Positions 1 through 7,646 of a stretch of DNA of 64,000 nt are shown one piece after another. The notes beneath the pieces are model-generated. The model saw only the letters and a list, made by a program, of their open reading frames with translations, was not told the DNA's origin and did no database searches. The first letter of the stretch is position 1; each line of letters begins with the position of its first letter. This stretch comes from Streptomyces sp. RPT161 (GTDB lineage: Bacteria; Actinomycetota; Actinomycetes; Streptomycetales; Streptomycetaceae), in the NCBI RefSeq assembly GCF_027533845.1, contig NZ_JAPZVN010000012.1, positions 112,776-176,775 of the forward strand, in the 5' to 3' direction. The translations under genes were made by a program, and so were the position numbers.

Positions 1-971
1 GTCAGTTGCGGGTCGTACGTCCACAGCAGGACCGCGTAGAGGACCACGACCACCGCGTCCACCCCGGCCGCCGCCAGGTCCCTGGCCAGGGTCTCGGCGA
101 CCGCGTCGTTGGACTGCAGGCGCTGGACGAGGTCGGCGGGGTCGCGCTGGGCGAAGAAGGTGACCGGCAGGGTGAGCAGATGCCGCAGGAAGCGGGCGCT
201 GCTCAGGGTGGAGGAGATGATCCGCCCGCGCAGCAGGTTGGCCTGCTGCAACGCTGTGAGCACGGCGGTCAGCACGACGGTGGCGGCCAACGAGGCGAAC
301 AGCACCGGCAGCAGCGAACTCTGGTCGCCGAGCAGGAACATGTCGATGTACGTACGGCTCAGTGCCGGTACCGCGGCGCCCACCAGCACCAGCAGGAAGC
401 TGGCGAGCACCGCCGCCAGCATCGTGCCCGACGTGCCGCGCAGCCGGGCCGGCAGCGCGTCGGTGATGCCCGGCCTGCGACCGCCGCGACGGAAGCCCTC
501 GCCGGGCTCGAAGGTCAGCACCACACCGGTGAAGCTGGTGTCGAAGTCCTCCAGCGACACGAAACGGCGGCCCCGGCCCGGGTCGTTGATGCGCACTCCG
601 TACCGGCCGAGGCGCCGTGCCATGCCGTCGTAGACGACGAAGTGGTTGAACTCCCAGAACAGGATGGCCGGTGCCCGCACTTCGGCCAGGGCGGCCGGTT
701 CCATCTGCATGCCCTTGGCCGTCAGCCCGTAACCGCGGGCCGCCTTGAGCACGTTGCTGGCCTTGGAGCCGTCCCGGGAGACACCGCAGGCGATGCGCAG
801 TTCCTCCAGCGGTACGTGGCGTCCGTAGTGGGCGAGGACCATGGCGAGGGACGCGGCGCCGCACTCCACCGCTTCCATCTGGAGCACGGTGGGGGTGCGC
901 ACCGCTTTGCGCCGCTTGCCGCGCGGCGGGGGCTTGAGCTCGGCGCGCTGCGGGCGGTGCCGGCCGCTCAT
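1..971 (-). CDS. C39 peptidase/ABC exporter of the NHLM bacteriocin type (3' part outside window)
   Basis: The frame is open from an ATG at 971 to the left edge, so only about 323 N-terminal residues are visible. Residues ~28-150 form a C39 double-glycine peptidase: the QMEAVECGAAS motif puts the catalytic Cys near residue 37, with a later NHFVV (His) and NDPGRG (Asp). A transmembrane ABC exporter domain begins near residue 175 with several hydrophobic segments; the ATPase domain lies outside. The family cleaves leader peptides after Gly-Gly and exports the core. The ATG overlaps the stop of the HlyD gene (ATGA), so translation is probably coupled. Family assignment is firm; the substrate is inferred to be the peptide at 1884-2099. 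Confidence 0.9.
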   Translation of the reverse strand, partial: MSGRHRPQRAELKPPPRGKRRKAVRTPTVLQMEAVECGAASLAMVLAHYGRHVPLEELRIACGVSRDGSKASNVLKAARGYGLTAKGMQMEPAALAEVRAPAILFWEFNHFVVYDGMARRLGRYGVRINDPGRGRRFVSLEDFDTSFTGVVLTFEPGEGFRRGGRRPGITDALPARLRGTSGTMLAAVLASFLLVLVGAAVPALSRTYIDMFLLGDQSSLLPVLFASLAATVVLTAVLTALQQANLLRGRIISSTLSSARFLRHLLTLPVTFFAQRDPADLVQRLQSNDAVAETLARDLAAAGVDAVVVVLYAVLLWTYDPQL

Positions 972-1774
972 GGCAGCAGCCAGTCGATCGGGCGCTGGGC
1001 GGGCAGCCGGACGGCGGCGCTCACCAGCGTCATGGAGTCGATCGGGTACGGCGGGCCGCTCGCGGACGACCACGCGTATCCGGACTTCGTGGCGTCCGAC
1101 CGGTCCAACTGGACCAGCACGGCCACCGGTTGACCCTGTGCGGAGAACTGCTCGGCCAACTGGCTGTCGCCGAGGAAGCCGGTGATCTGCTGCCGGGACT
1201 GCGGCACCCGGCCGACCGCCTGGACGTGCCCGCGCAGCACACCGAACCGCTGCGTCGGGACGGACTGGACGGTCAGGTCCACGGGGGAGCCCACCGGGAC
1301 CGTGGCCGCGCCGCTGGCGGACGCGTAGACCACCGCCACCAGGGGGTCGTTGGCGCTGTTGACGCGCTCCATCGTCGCCAGGTCCGCACCGGTGCTGACC
1401 ACGGCGCCGATCCTGGCGTCCAGGGTGGTCACCCGGCCCGCGGCCACCGTGCGTACGGTCTGCGCCCGTTGGCCGGTGCGGACGCTCAACAGCCGTGCGC
1501 CGCTGGGCAGTGTGTCGCCTTCGTTCGCGAACACGGCGGTGACCTGACCGGCGACCGGGCTCTGCAGTACGTAACTGCCTTCCGCGTGGGTCAGAATGCC
1601 CGGCGCGTTCAGTTTGGCGGAAACCGAGCCGGTGACCGCCCAGAAACATGCGGCGGCCATCACGACCACTGTCACGGTGAGCACGAGCCAGCCCTGCGGC
1701 CGGGCGAAGCGCACCGGTACGTCCAGTTCCTCGGGGGATTGCAGCTTCGCAAGCGCCTTTTGTCGGAACTGCAC
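968..1774 (-). CDS. NHLM-type bacteriocin secretion protein, HlyD family adaptor
   Basis: 268 aa, GTG start preceded by GAAGGAA. A short cytoplasmic N-terminus (residues 1-27) is followed by one transmembrane helix (~28-50) and a biotinyl-lipoyl-like HlyD barrel beginning with YVLQSPVAGQV. This is the periplasm-less membrane fusion/adaptor partner of C39 exporters in NHLM-type peptide systems. It follows the precursor peptide by 109 nt, separated by a strong hairpin, and overlaps the exporter gene by 4 nt. It would act in the cytoplasmic membrane, guiding the cleaved peptide outward. The family call is secure from the architecture and gene context. Confidence 0.88.
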   Translation of the reverse strand: MQFRQKALAKLQSPEELDVPVRFARPQGWLVLTVTVVVMAAACFWAVTGSVSAKLNAPGILTHAEGSYVLQSPVAGQVTAVFANEGDTLPSGARLLSVRTGQRAQTVRTVAAGRVTTLDARIGAVVSTGADLATMERVNSANDPLVAVVYASASGAATVPVGSPVDLTVQSVPTQRFGVLRGHVQAVGRVPQSRQQITGFLGDSQLAEQFSAQGQPVAVLVQLDRSDATKSGYAWSSASGPPYPIDSMTLVSAAVRLPAQRPIDWLLP

Positions 1775-1848
1775 GTACTATTCCTTCAACTGCTTTCAGA
1801 ATCGGCCTGCCGAAGGCCACGGGGATTCGGTTGGCCGACGGCATGAAC

Positions 1849-1876
1849 GGACCCCGGAACGCTGGTTCCGGGGTCC
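1849..1876 (-). terminator. 12-bp perfect hairpin between precursor peptide and exporter genes
   Basis: GGACCCCGGAAC (1849-1860) and GTTCCGGGGTCC (1865-1876) are exact reverse complements around a GCTG loop. It begins 7 nt past the precursor stop and 75 nt before the HlyD start in the direction of transcription, with no U-tract. It probably attenuates readthrough so that peptide mRNA exceeds exporter mRNA, as is usual for bacteriocin operons, or protects the 3' end. Confidence 0.75.
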
Positions 1877-1883
1877 GGCGCCG

Positions 1884-2099
1884 TCAGATGCCGGCGAGAC
1901 CGGTGACGCCCGGGGCGACGCCGGTGACCGACGCGACGGTCGGCGCGGCGATCGGCGCCACGGTGTCGACGGTGCCGACCACGGAGCCGACCACGCCCGA
2001 GACGTTCAGGCCGAGGACGCCGAGGCCGCCGGACACGTTGTCCAGGTCGGCGTCGTCGATCTCACGGGTCTCGACCTGGGGCGTGAAGTCGTTACGCAT
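1884..2099 (-). CDS. Double-glycine leader peptide, Cys-free bacteriocin-like precursor
   Basis: 71 aa, ATG start with GAAGGGAAA upstream. Residues 1-25 are an acidic leader ending in LDNVSGG, the recognition and cleavage motif of C39 peptidases. The predicted core (~46 aa) is hydrophobic and rich in Val, Gly, Ala, Thr and Ser, begins LGVLGLN, and ends in TGLAGI. It contains no Cys, Lys, Arg or aromatic residue, and only one charged residue (Asp). Absence of Cys rules out lanthionine or sactionine bridges, and no modification enzyme is visible in this window. Its position directly upstream of the HlyD and C39 genes makes it the likely export substrate. Function as a bacteriocin or signal is inferred. 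Confidence 0.8.
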   Translation of the reverse strand: MRNDFTPQVETREIDDADLDNVSGGLGVLGLNVSGVVGSVVGTVDTVAPIAAPTVASVTGVAPGVTGLAGI

Positions 2100-2155
2100 G
2101 ACGTGCGTTTCCCTTCGTAGCTCTGGTGTTTCCTAGCCGGCTTTTCTGAACGGGG

Positions 2156-2183
2156 ACGGTAAGCCGGGGACCGGTTTTCACAA
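2156..2183 (-). promoter_or_regulatory. Candidate promoter of the precursor-exporter operon
   Basis: On the minus strand TTGTGA (2183-2178) and TACCGT (2161-2156) are separated by 16 nt, about 57 nt upstream of the precursor start. Both hexamers are imperfect, so this is tentative. Confidence 0.3.
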
Positions 2184-2496
2184 CGCCCGTATGTCGATGA
2201 ATGCAATCACGTCGGCGGGGCGCCGGGCCACCGGAGTTTCGGGTCTTTCCGTGAACGTTTCGGCACGTCAGCGGGGTGATGTGCGGCATCGGGCACCGAA
2301 CGGTGACGACTTCTTCACAAGATCGTTTGTCCAGTTCTCCCGCATTGGCGAGGTAGTTGCATTCGGCTGTGCCCGGATTTGACGGAATCTGTCGCTCCGG
2401 TTCGGTGCTCGGGATGTGAGCCTTGTGTGTGCGTGGCGTGGGGTGCCGGGCACGCTGCGGAGTGAGCCGTGTCTCACCGCGGCCGACCGCCCTTGT
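2184..2496. other. Non-coding upstream region between the RiPP operon and padR
   Basis: This stretch is less GC-rich than its surroundings and no open frame in it shows actinomycete codon bias. It must hold the 5' regulatory sequences of two divergent units. TTGACG at about 2378 is a possible -35 box on the plus strand, but no convincing -10 partner was seen. Nothing else is supported. Confidence 0.5.
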
Positions 2497-2516
2497 CTAT
2501 GCAACGAGTTGCATAG
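2497..2516. promoter_or_regulatory. Palindromic operator upstream of the PadR gene
   Basis: CTATGCAAC (2497-2505), GA, GTTGCATAG (2508-2516) is a perfect 9-bp inverted repeat with a 2-nt centre, only 4 to 13 nt before the two possible padR starts. ATGCAA/TTGCAT dyads are typical PadR targets, and the dyad contains TATGCA, which could serve as a -10 box. Binding there would block transcription of padR and the co-directional acyl-CoA dehydrogenase. Confidence 0.75.
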
Positions 2517-2529
2517 CAGGATGCCGCGC

Positions 2530-3087
2530 ATGGCACTTGAGCACGCCATCCTCGTCTCCCTGCTGGAGCAGCCGGGGTCCGGCTATGAGCTGGCCCGGCG
2601 GTTCGACCGTTCCATCGGGTACTTCTGGACCGCCACCCACCAGCAGATCTACCGCGTGCTGCGGTGCATGGAGCGGGACGGATGGGTCGAGGTCCGCGAC
2701 GTACCGCAGGACGGGCGGCCGGACAAGAAGGTGTACTCCGTGGCCCCGCCCGGCCGCACCGCGCTGTCCGACTGGCTGGCCGAGCCGGTGGAACCGGAAA
2801 GCGTCCGGCACAGCCTCGCGGTGAAGATCCGCGGCGCCGCCTTCGGCGACCCCGCAGGGCTGATCGCCGAGACCGAACGCCACCGCGAGGTGCACGCCGA
2901 GCGGCTGGCCCGCTATCTCGCCGGAGAGCAAAGGGACTTCCCGGAGTCCGCCGAACTGGACGCCGGACAGCGGCTCCAGCACGTGGTGCTGCGCGGCGGC
3001 ATCGCCTACGAGCGGATGACCCTCGACTGGCTGGACGACGTGCTCGCCACCCTGCGCCGCCTCGGCGGCGCCCCCGAACCGCACTGA
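2530..3087 (+). CDS. PadR-family transcriptional regulator
   Basis: About 185 aa from ATG 2530 (ATG 2521 is an alternative three codons upstream). Start 2530 was chosen because GCAGG lies 9 nt upstream and MALEHAILVSLLE is the usual PadR N-terminus. Residues ~1-75 are the winged helix (GSGYELARRF, then QIYRVLRCMERDGWV and a KKVYSV wing). Residues ~90-175 match the C-terminal helical Vir_act_alpha-like dimerisation region. PadR proteins are ligand-responsive repressors. The palindrome at 2497-2516 overlaps the expected promoter, indicating autoregulation, and the acyl-CoA dehydrogenase 33 nt downstream is the probable co-regulated target. Confidence 0.88.
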   Translation: MALEHAILVSLLEQPGSGYELARRFDRSIGYFWTATHQQIYRVLRCMERDGWVEVRDVPQDGRPDKKVYSVAPPGRTALSDWLAEPVEPESVRHSLAVKIRGAAFGDPAGLIAETERHREVHAERLARYLAGEQRDFPESAELDAGQRLQHVVLRGGIAYERMTLDWLDDVLATLRRLGGAPEPH

Positions 3088-3120
3088 GGACCGCCCCCGG
3101 CACAGAAAGGCGCCCCGCAC

Positions 3121-4842
3121 ATGGCCGACGCCCTGCTGTTCAACCCGCACACCTACGACCCCGCCCACTTCGACCCCGAGACGCGCAGACTGCTGCGCGC
3201 CACCGTCGACTGGTTCGAGGAGCGCGGCAAGCGCAGGCTCATCGAGGACTACCGCAGCCGCGCCTGGCTGGAGGACTTCCTGCGGTTCTCCGCCAAGGAA
3301 GGGCTGTTCGCCGCCTTCCTCACCCCGGCCGCCGAGGCGGCGGGCCACCAGGACAAGCGCTGGGACACCGCGCGCATCGCCGCCCTCAACGAGATCTTCG
3401 GCTTCTACGGCCTCGACTACTGGTACGCGTGGCAGGTCACCATCCTGGGCCTCGGCCCGGTCTGGCAGAGCGACAACGCCGCCGCCCGCGCCCGCGCCGC
3501 CGAACTCCTCGACCAGGGCGAGGTGTTCGCGTTCGGCCTCTCCGAGAAGGCGCACGGCGCGGACATCTACTCCACCGACATGGTGCTCACTCCTGACGCC
3601 GACGGCGGCTTCCACGCCACGGGATCCAAGTACTACATCGGCAACGGCAACGCCGCCGGGCTGGTCTCCGTGTTCGGCCGCCGCAGCGACATCGAGGGCC
3701 CGGACGGCTACGTCTTCTTCGCCGCGGACCCGCGCAACCCGGCGTACCACCTGGTCAAGAACGTGGTGGACTCCTCCAAGTACGTCAGCGAGTTCCGGCT
3801 GGAGCGCTACCCGGTACGCCCCGAGGACGTGCTGCACACCGGCAGTGCCGCCTTCGACGCGGCGCTGAACACCGTAAACGTCGGCAAGTTCAACCTGTGC
3901 ACCGCCTCCATAGGCATCTGCGAGCACGCGATGTACGAGGCCGTCACCCACGCCCACAACCGGATCCTCTACGGCCGCCGGGTCACCGAGTTCCCGCACG
4001 TCCGCCGGGAGTTGACCGACGCGTACGTCCGGCTCGTCGGCATGAAGCTGTTCAGCGACCGCGCCGTCGACTACTTCCGCACCGCGGGACCCGACGACCG
4101 CAGGTACCTGCTGTTCAACCCCATGACCAAGATGAAGGTCACCACCGAGGGCGAGAAGGTCATCGACCTCATGTGGGACGTGATCGCCGCCAAGGGCTTC
4201 GAGAAGGACACCTACTTCGCCCAGGCCGCCACCGAGATCCGCGGCCTGCCGAAGCTGGAGGGCACGGTCCACGTCAACCTCGCCCTGATCCTGAAGTTCA
4301 TGGGCAACTACCTGCTCGCACCCGCCGGGTACGCCCCCGTGCCCAGCCGTCTGGACGCGGCCGACGACGCCTTCCTGTTCCGCCAGGGACCGGCCCGCGG
4401 CCTCGGCGCCATCCGCTTCCACGACTGGCGCGCCGCCTACGACGCGTACGCGGACCTGCCCAACGTGGCGCGCCTGCGTGAACAGGCCGACGCCCTGTGC
4501 GAGTTCGTCACCACCGCCGCGCCCGACGAGGCACAGCGCAAGGACCTCGACCTGCTGCTCGCCGTCGGCCAGCTGTTCGCCCTGGTGGTGCACGGCCAGT
4601 TGATCCTGGAGCAGGCCCGGCTGACCGACCTGGACCGGGACGTGCTGGACGAGTTGTTCGGCGTGCTGGTGCGCGACTTCTCCGGGTACGCGGTCGAGCT
4701 GCACGGCAAGGAGTCCGCCACCGAGGCCCAGCAGCGGTGGGCGCTGGGCGCGGTCCGCCGCCCGGTCACCGACCAGGAGCGCACCGCCCGCGTCTGGTCG
4801 CGGGTCGAGGCGCTGTCCGGCACGTACGAGATGCGGCCGTAG
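3121..4842 (+). CDS. Acyl-CoA dehydrogenase family flavoprotein
   Basis: 573 aa, ATG start with AGAAAGG upstream. The order of regions fits acyl-CoA dehydrogenases: helical N-terminal domain, central beta-domain beginning near FAFGLSEKAHGADIYST with TGSKYYIGNG, then a C-terminal helical bundle including the GRRVTEFPHVRREL stretch. It would oxidise an acyl-CoA using FAD and pass electrons to ETF. The C-terminus is longer than in classical short-chain enzymes (about 390 aa). Linkage to PadR suggests induction by a small carboxylic acid or acyl compound. The substrate cannot be told from sequence. A strong hairpin follows at 4853-4896. Confidence 0.85.
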   Translation: MADALLFNPHTYDPAHFDPETRRLLRATVDWFEERGKRRLIEDYRSRAWLEDFLRFSAKEGLFAAFLTPAAEAAGHQDKRWDTARIAALNEIFGFYGLDYWYAWQVTILGLGPVWQSDNAAARARAAELLDQGEVFAFGLSEKAHGADIYSTDMVLTPDADGGFHATGSKYYIGNGNAAGLVSVFGRRSDIEGPDGYVFFAADPRNPAYHLVKNVVDSSKYVSEFRLERYPVRPEDVLHTGSAAFDAALNTVNVGKFNLCTASIGICEHAMYEAVTHAHNRILYGRRVTEFPHVRRELTDAYVRLVGMKLFSDRAVDYFRTAGPDDRRYLLFNPMTKMKVTTEGEKVIDLMWDVIAAKGFEKDTYFAQAATEIRGLPKLEGTVHVNLALILKFMGNYLLAPAGYAPVPSRLDAADDAFLFRQGPARGLGAIRFHDWRAAYDAYADLPNVARLREQADALCEFVTTAAPDEAQRKDLDLLLAVGQLFALVVHGQLILEQARLTDLDRDVLDELFGVLVRDFSGYAVELHGKESATEAQQRWALGAVRRPVTDQERTARVWSRVEALSGTYEMRP

Positions 4843-4852
4843 CGCGCCGCCT

Positions 4853-4896
4853 CGGGGTCCGGTGCCCTCCGGTGAACCGGGCGGCACCGGATCCCG
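4853..4896 (+). terminator. Terminator after the padR-acyl-CoA dehydrogenase operon
   Basis: CGGGGTCCGGTGCC (4853-4866) pairs with GGCACCGGATCCCG (4883-4896) as a 14-bp stem with one G-U pair. The 16-nt loop carries a small CCGG-TGAA-CCGG hairpin. It starts 11 nt after the stop codon. Confidence 0.75.
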
Positions 4897-4968
4897 TACC
4901 ACTGTTCGCAAGGTCGCACCTCTGACGCAGCACGCCCCGTACCGGCCGGACACCGCGGAGGACCACCG

Positions 4969-5382
4969 ATGAGCGAGCAGCACAGCCTTCCGATCTCGAC
5001 CCACCCTGATGGCGGCGCCGAACTCCATGTCGTCCTGCACCTGCGCTGGGAGGACGTCGCCGCCCTCGGCCGCGAAGCGGCCCGGCTGGCCGCCCAGCTC
5101 CAGCGGCCGGTCAGCCTGGACGAGGCGGCCAGCCAGCGGCTGAGCGCCCGGCGCACCGCCACCACGACGGCGACGAAGGACCGCACCGACACCACCACGG
5201 CGTCCTCCCGGATGTCCCTGGCGTCCAGCGCGTCCACGGAACCCGCAGGCCAGTGGTCCTCCGGTTCCGCCACCTCGGCGGTGGGTACGACCGCCAGCAC
5301 CACCCGTGGGCCGTTCGACCCGCCCGCCAAGATCGCCTCGCTGCCCGGTGCGACCGTCGACCCGGGTCGCGCCACCGGTTGA
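4969..5382 (+). CDS. Hypothetical protein with low-complexity Ser/Thr tail
   Basis: 137 aa, ATG start behind a clear GGAGG Shine-Dalgarno. Residues 1-58 look like a folded domain (HVVLHLRWEDVAALGREAAR, then a helix and PVSLDEAASQRL). Residues ~60-137 are a Ser/Thr/Ala-rich disordered tail. I recognise no family with certainty. The strong ribosome binding site and codon bias support a real gene. Its own hairpin follows at 5446-5463. No function is proposed. Confidence 0.55.
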   Translation: MSEQHSLPISTHPDGGAELHVVLHLRWEDVAALGREAARLAAQLQRPVSLDEAASQRLSARRTATTTATKDRTDTTTASSRMSLASSASTEPAGQWSSGSATSAVGTTASTTRGPFDPPAKIASLPGATVDPGRATG

Positions 5383-5445
5383 GCCCGCGGGTGGACACCG
5401 TCGGTTGTCGCGGGCGATGCGAACTGACACCATGATGCCCGGCCG

Positions 5446-5463
5446 CCACCGGGCAACCGGTGG
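5446..5463 (+). terminator. Hairpin with GNRA loop, likely terminator
   Basis: CCACCGG, loop GCAA, CCGGTGG form a 7-bp stem about 65 nt after the stop at 5382. There is no U-tract. Confidence 0.45.
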
Positions 5464-5697
5464 TGGTGACAGGCAGTGATCCCGATGCGTAACGCTAGGT
5501 AACGACATGCGCTTGTTGGCCCCCGTAAGGCCACGCGCCCTGGCGAGCTGTGCCTGGAGCCGCTACTCGCGGTGTTGGCGTTACCACAAGTCGTTCTCCG
5601 GTGGTCGCGGTCGCGAACTCCCCCCACGCAGAAGATCGATTGGTTTCGCCATGTTTCTCGCTCGCTCGGATCGGCAGGTGCGGCAGTGATCGCGGTG
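5464..5697. other. Non-coding gap upstream of the acyltransferase gene
   Basis: Together with 5383-5445 this is a gap of about 315 nt. GGTAACG near 5500 and CGTTACC near 5580 are inverted copies some 80 nt apart, which could be paired operator half-sites or chance. No gene with codon bias was found. The acyltransferase could begin as early as GTG 5686. Confidence 0.4.
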
Positions 5698-6819
5698 ATG
5701 ACGCGGCCCAGCCCCGCCGACCAGTCCGCACAGCGCGTTCCAGAGCCCCGGAAGTCCACCCTGCCGTCCCTCACCGGCATGCGGTGGATGGCCGCGCTGC
5801 TCGTCTTCGGCCTGCACGTACACAATTTCGGATACTTCGGCGGCGAGGGCCAGGGCTTCGTGTCCTGGGGATTCGACGCGGGCGACACGGGGGTCTCCTT
5901 CTTCTTCGTGCTCTCCGGCTTCGTACTGATGTGGTCGTCCCGTCCCCGGGACAAGGCCGTCGGCTTCTGGCGGCGGCGTTTCGCCCGCATCTACCCGGTG
6001 CACCTGGTGACCGTGCTGATCGCGCTGCTGATGGCGTACACCATGGCGCCGAAGATGCGGCCGACCGGCGAGGAGGCCGCCGCCAACCTGCTGCTGGTGC
6101 ACTCCTGGACGTACGCGTGGTGGCAGACCCTCGACCCGGTCAGCTGGTCGCTGGCCTGCGAGGCCTTCTTCTACCTGCTGTTCCCCGCGCTGGCGTGGCT
6201 GCTGCGGCGGTTGCCGGTGCGCGCCCTGACGGTGCTCGCGGTCGCCAGCGTGATCACGGTGATGGCGCTGCCCTGGGCGAACACCCAATTCCAACTCGGC
6301 TGGCACATCTACTCGTTCCCGCTCGCCCGGGTGCCGGAGTTCATCCTGGGCGCGGCCAGCGCCCGGCTGGTGCTGCTCGGCCGGTGGCGCGGACCCGGGC
6401 TTGAGGCGTCGCTGGCTGTCACGCTGATCGGGTACTTCCTGGCGCCCCGGCTCGGCGGTGCCACCGAGCACATGGCCGGGACCATCATCGGCTTCGCGCT
6501 GCTGATGCCCGCCGCGGCGCGCGCCGACATGAACGGCGAGCCCTCGATGTGGCGGCACCGCGTCCTGGTGCGGCTGGGTGAGCTCTCGTTCGCCTTCTAC
6601 ATGATCCATCTGCTGGTGCTGTACGCCGGCGCACGACTGTTCGCCGCGTCACCGCACCTCCCGGCGGTGGAGGCGGTGGCCGCCGCGGGCGTCGCGTTCA
6701 CGGTGTCGCTGGCGCTCGCGTGGGTACTGTACGAGGGCGTGGAGCGCCCATGTCGGCGGTTGCTGCTCAAGCCGCTGACCCCGGCGCCCGCCGCCCCTGC
6801 TGGAGCCGCGGAGGTCTGA
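5698..6819 (+). CDS. Acyltransferase-3 family (OafA/YrhL-like) membrane acyltransferase
   Basis: About 373 aa from ATG 5698; GTG 5686 and 5695 are alternative starts in the same frame. The LTGMRWMAALLVFGLHV motif at the first membrane helix carries the family's Arg and catalytic His region, and FFFVLSGFVLMW follows. Around ten hydrophobic segments indicate an integral membrane enzyme that transfers acyl groups to sugars or other exported molecules. The stop overlaps the ATG of the SGNH hydrolase by one base, so the two are translationally coupled. Acyltransferase-3 and SGNH domains are often fused in O-acetyltransferases; here they are split into adjacent genes and may cooperate. Substrate unknown. 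Confidence 0.85.
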   Translation: MTRPSPADQSAQRVPEPRKSTLPSLTGMRWMAALLVFGLHVHNFGYFGGEGQGFVSWGFDAGDTGVSFFFVLSGFVLMWSSRPRDKAVGFWRRRFARIYPVHLVTVLIALLMAYTMAPKMRPTGEEAAANLLLVHSWTYAWWQTLDPVSWSLACEAFFYLLFPALAWLLRRLPVRALTVLAVASVITVMALPWANTQFQLGWHIYSFPLARVPEFILGAASARLVLLGRWRGPGLEASLAVTLIGYFLAPRLGGATEHMAGTIIGFALLMPAAARADMNGEPSMWRHRVLVRLGELSFAFYMIHLLVLYAGARLFAASPHLPAVEAVAAAGVAFTVSLALAWVLYEGVERPCRRLLLKPLTPAPAAPAGAAEV

Positions 6820-7607
6820 TGGGTAGAGCGGGAGTGCGGGTCGGCGCCGTCACTGCGGCGATCGTCGCCCTGGCGTTGCCGTTGGCCAGCAGCGGCGCGG
6901 CGGAGCCCGCCGCAGCCGGTGACTTCGCCGTCGCCTCCGTCCACTGCCCGGCCGTGCCGCCTCCGCCGCGGGTTCCGGCCGGGGGCAGCACGGTGGTGGT
7001 CGGTGCCTCGATCGCGGCCGGATACCGCAGCTCACAGGGCGAGCGGACCGCCTGGCCGCATCTGCTCGCCGCGCGCCTGCGGCACGACCGCGTTCCGGTG
7101 GCGATCGTCAACGACAGTGTCAGCGCCGCCCGCCTGCTCACCGACACCCCCGGTCACCCCTGCACCAGTGCCCTGCACCGCGAGGGACCGGCACTGGCCG
7201 TCCCCGGCGTGCGCACCCTGGTGCTGGCCGACCTGATCAACGACATCCAGCAGACCCCGCACGTCTACGACCCGCGGGCGATCGAGGCCGGCCTCCGCCA
7301 GTTCGTGGCCAGGGCGCACGCCCACCATGTGCGCGTCGTGGCGGGCACGATCGCGCCGTACGGAGGCTTTCCCGCCTACCAGCCGGCGGGGGAGCGGACC
7401 CGGCGACAGGTGAACGCGTTCATCACGCACAGCCGTCTGTTCGACGCCGTGCTCGACTTCGACGCCGTGGTGAGGGACCCGCACCAGCCCGTCCGGATGC
7501 GCCCCGCGTACGACTCGGGCGACCATCTGCACCCCAGCGACGCGGGCCAACGCGCGATGGCCCGCGCCGTCCCGCTGCGCGTGCTCTGGCCGCCTGCGGG
7601 GAGGTAA
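6819..7607 (+). CDS. Secreted SGNH/GDSL-type hydrolase
   Basis: 262 aa, starting at the ATG that shares a base with the preceding stop. Residues ~1-30 are a signal peptide (MGRAGVRVGAV then hydrophobic, AAEPAAAG). Block I is VVVGASIAAGY with the catalytic Ser, and block V is DSGDHLHPSDAGQ supplying Asp and His. Members hydrolyse esters or act as acyl carriers for O-acylation outside the membrane. Its coupling to the acyltransferase-3 gene suggests both modify the same extracellular glycan or metabolite. Confidence 0.82.
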   Translation: MGRAGVRVGAVTAAIVALALPLASSGAAEPAAAGDFAVASVHCPAVPPPPRVPAGGSTVVVGASIAAGYRSSQGERTAWPHLLAARLRHDRVPVAIVNDSVSAARLLTDTPGHPCTSALHREGPALAVPGVRTLVLADLINDIQQTPHVYDPRAIEAGLRQFVARAHAHHVRVVAGTIAPYGGFPAYQPAGERTRRQVNAFITHSRLFDAVLDFDAVVRDPHQPVRMRPAYDSGDHLHPSDAGQRAMARAVPLRVLWPPAGR

Positions 7608-7646
7608 CTCCCGGAAACCGCCTGGGCTTCGGGCCCGGACCGAAGG

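Noticed and set aside
1884..2099. Classification of the double-glycine peptide as a class II lanthipeptide
   Set aside because: Its leader resembles such precursors, but the core has no Cys and no LanM gene is visible, so thioether rings cannot form.
2497..5508. Very long minus-strand open frame (about 1000 codons) opposite padR and the acyl-CoA dehydrogenase
   Set aside because: It is an antisense frame kept open by GC bias. Its translation is Gly/Val/Glu/Gln-rich without domains, while the plus strand encodes clear PadR and dehydrogenase proteins.
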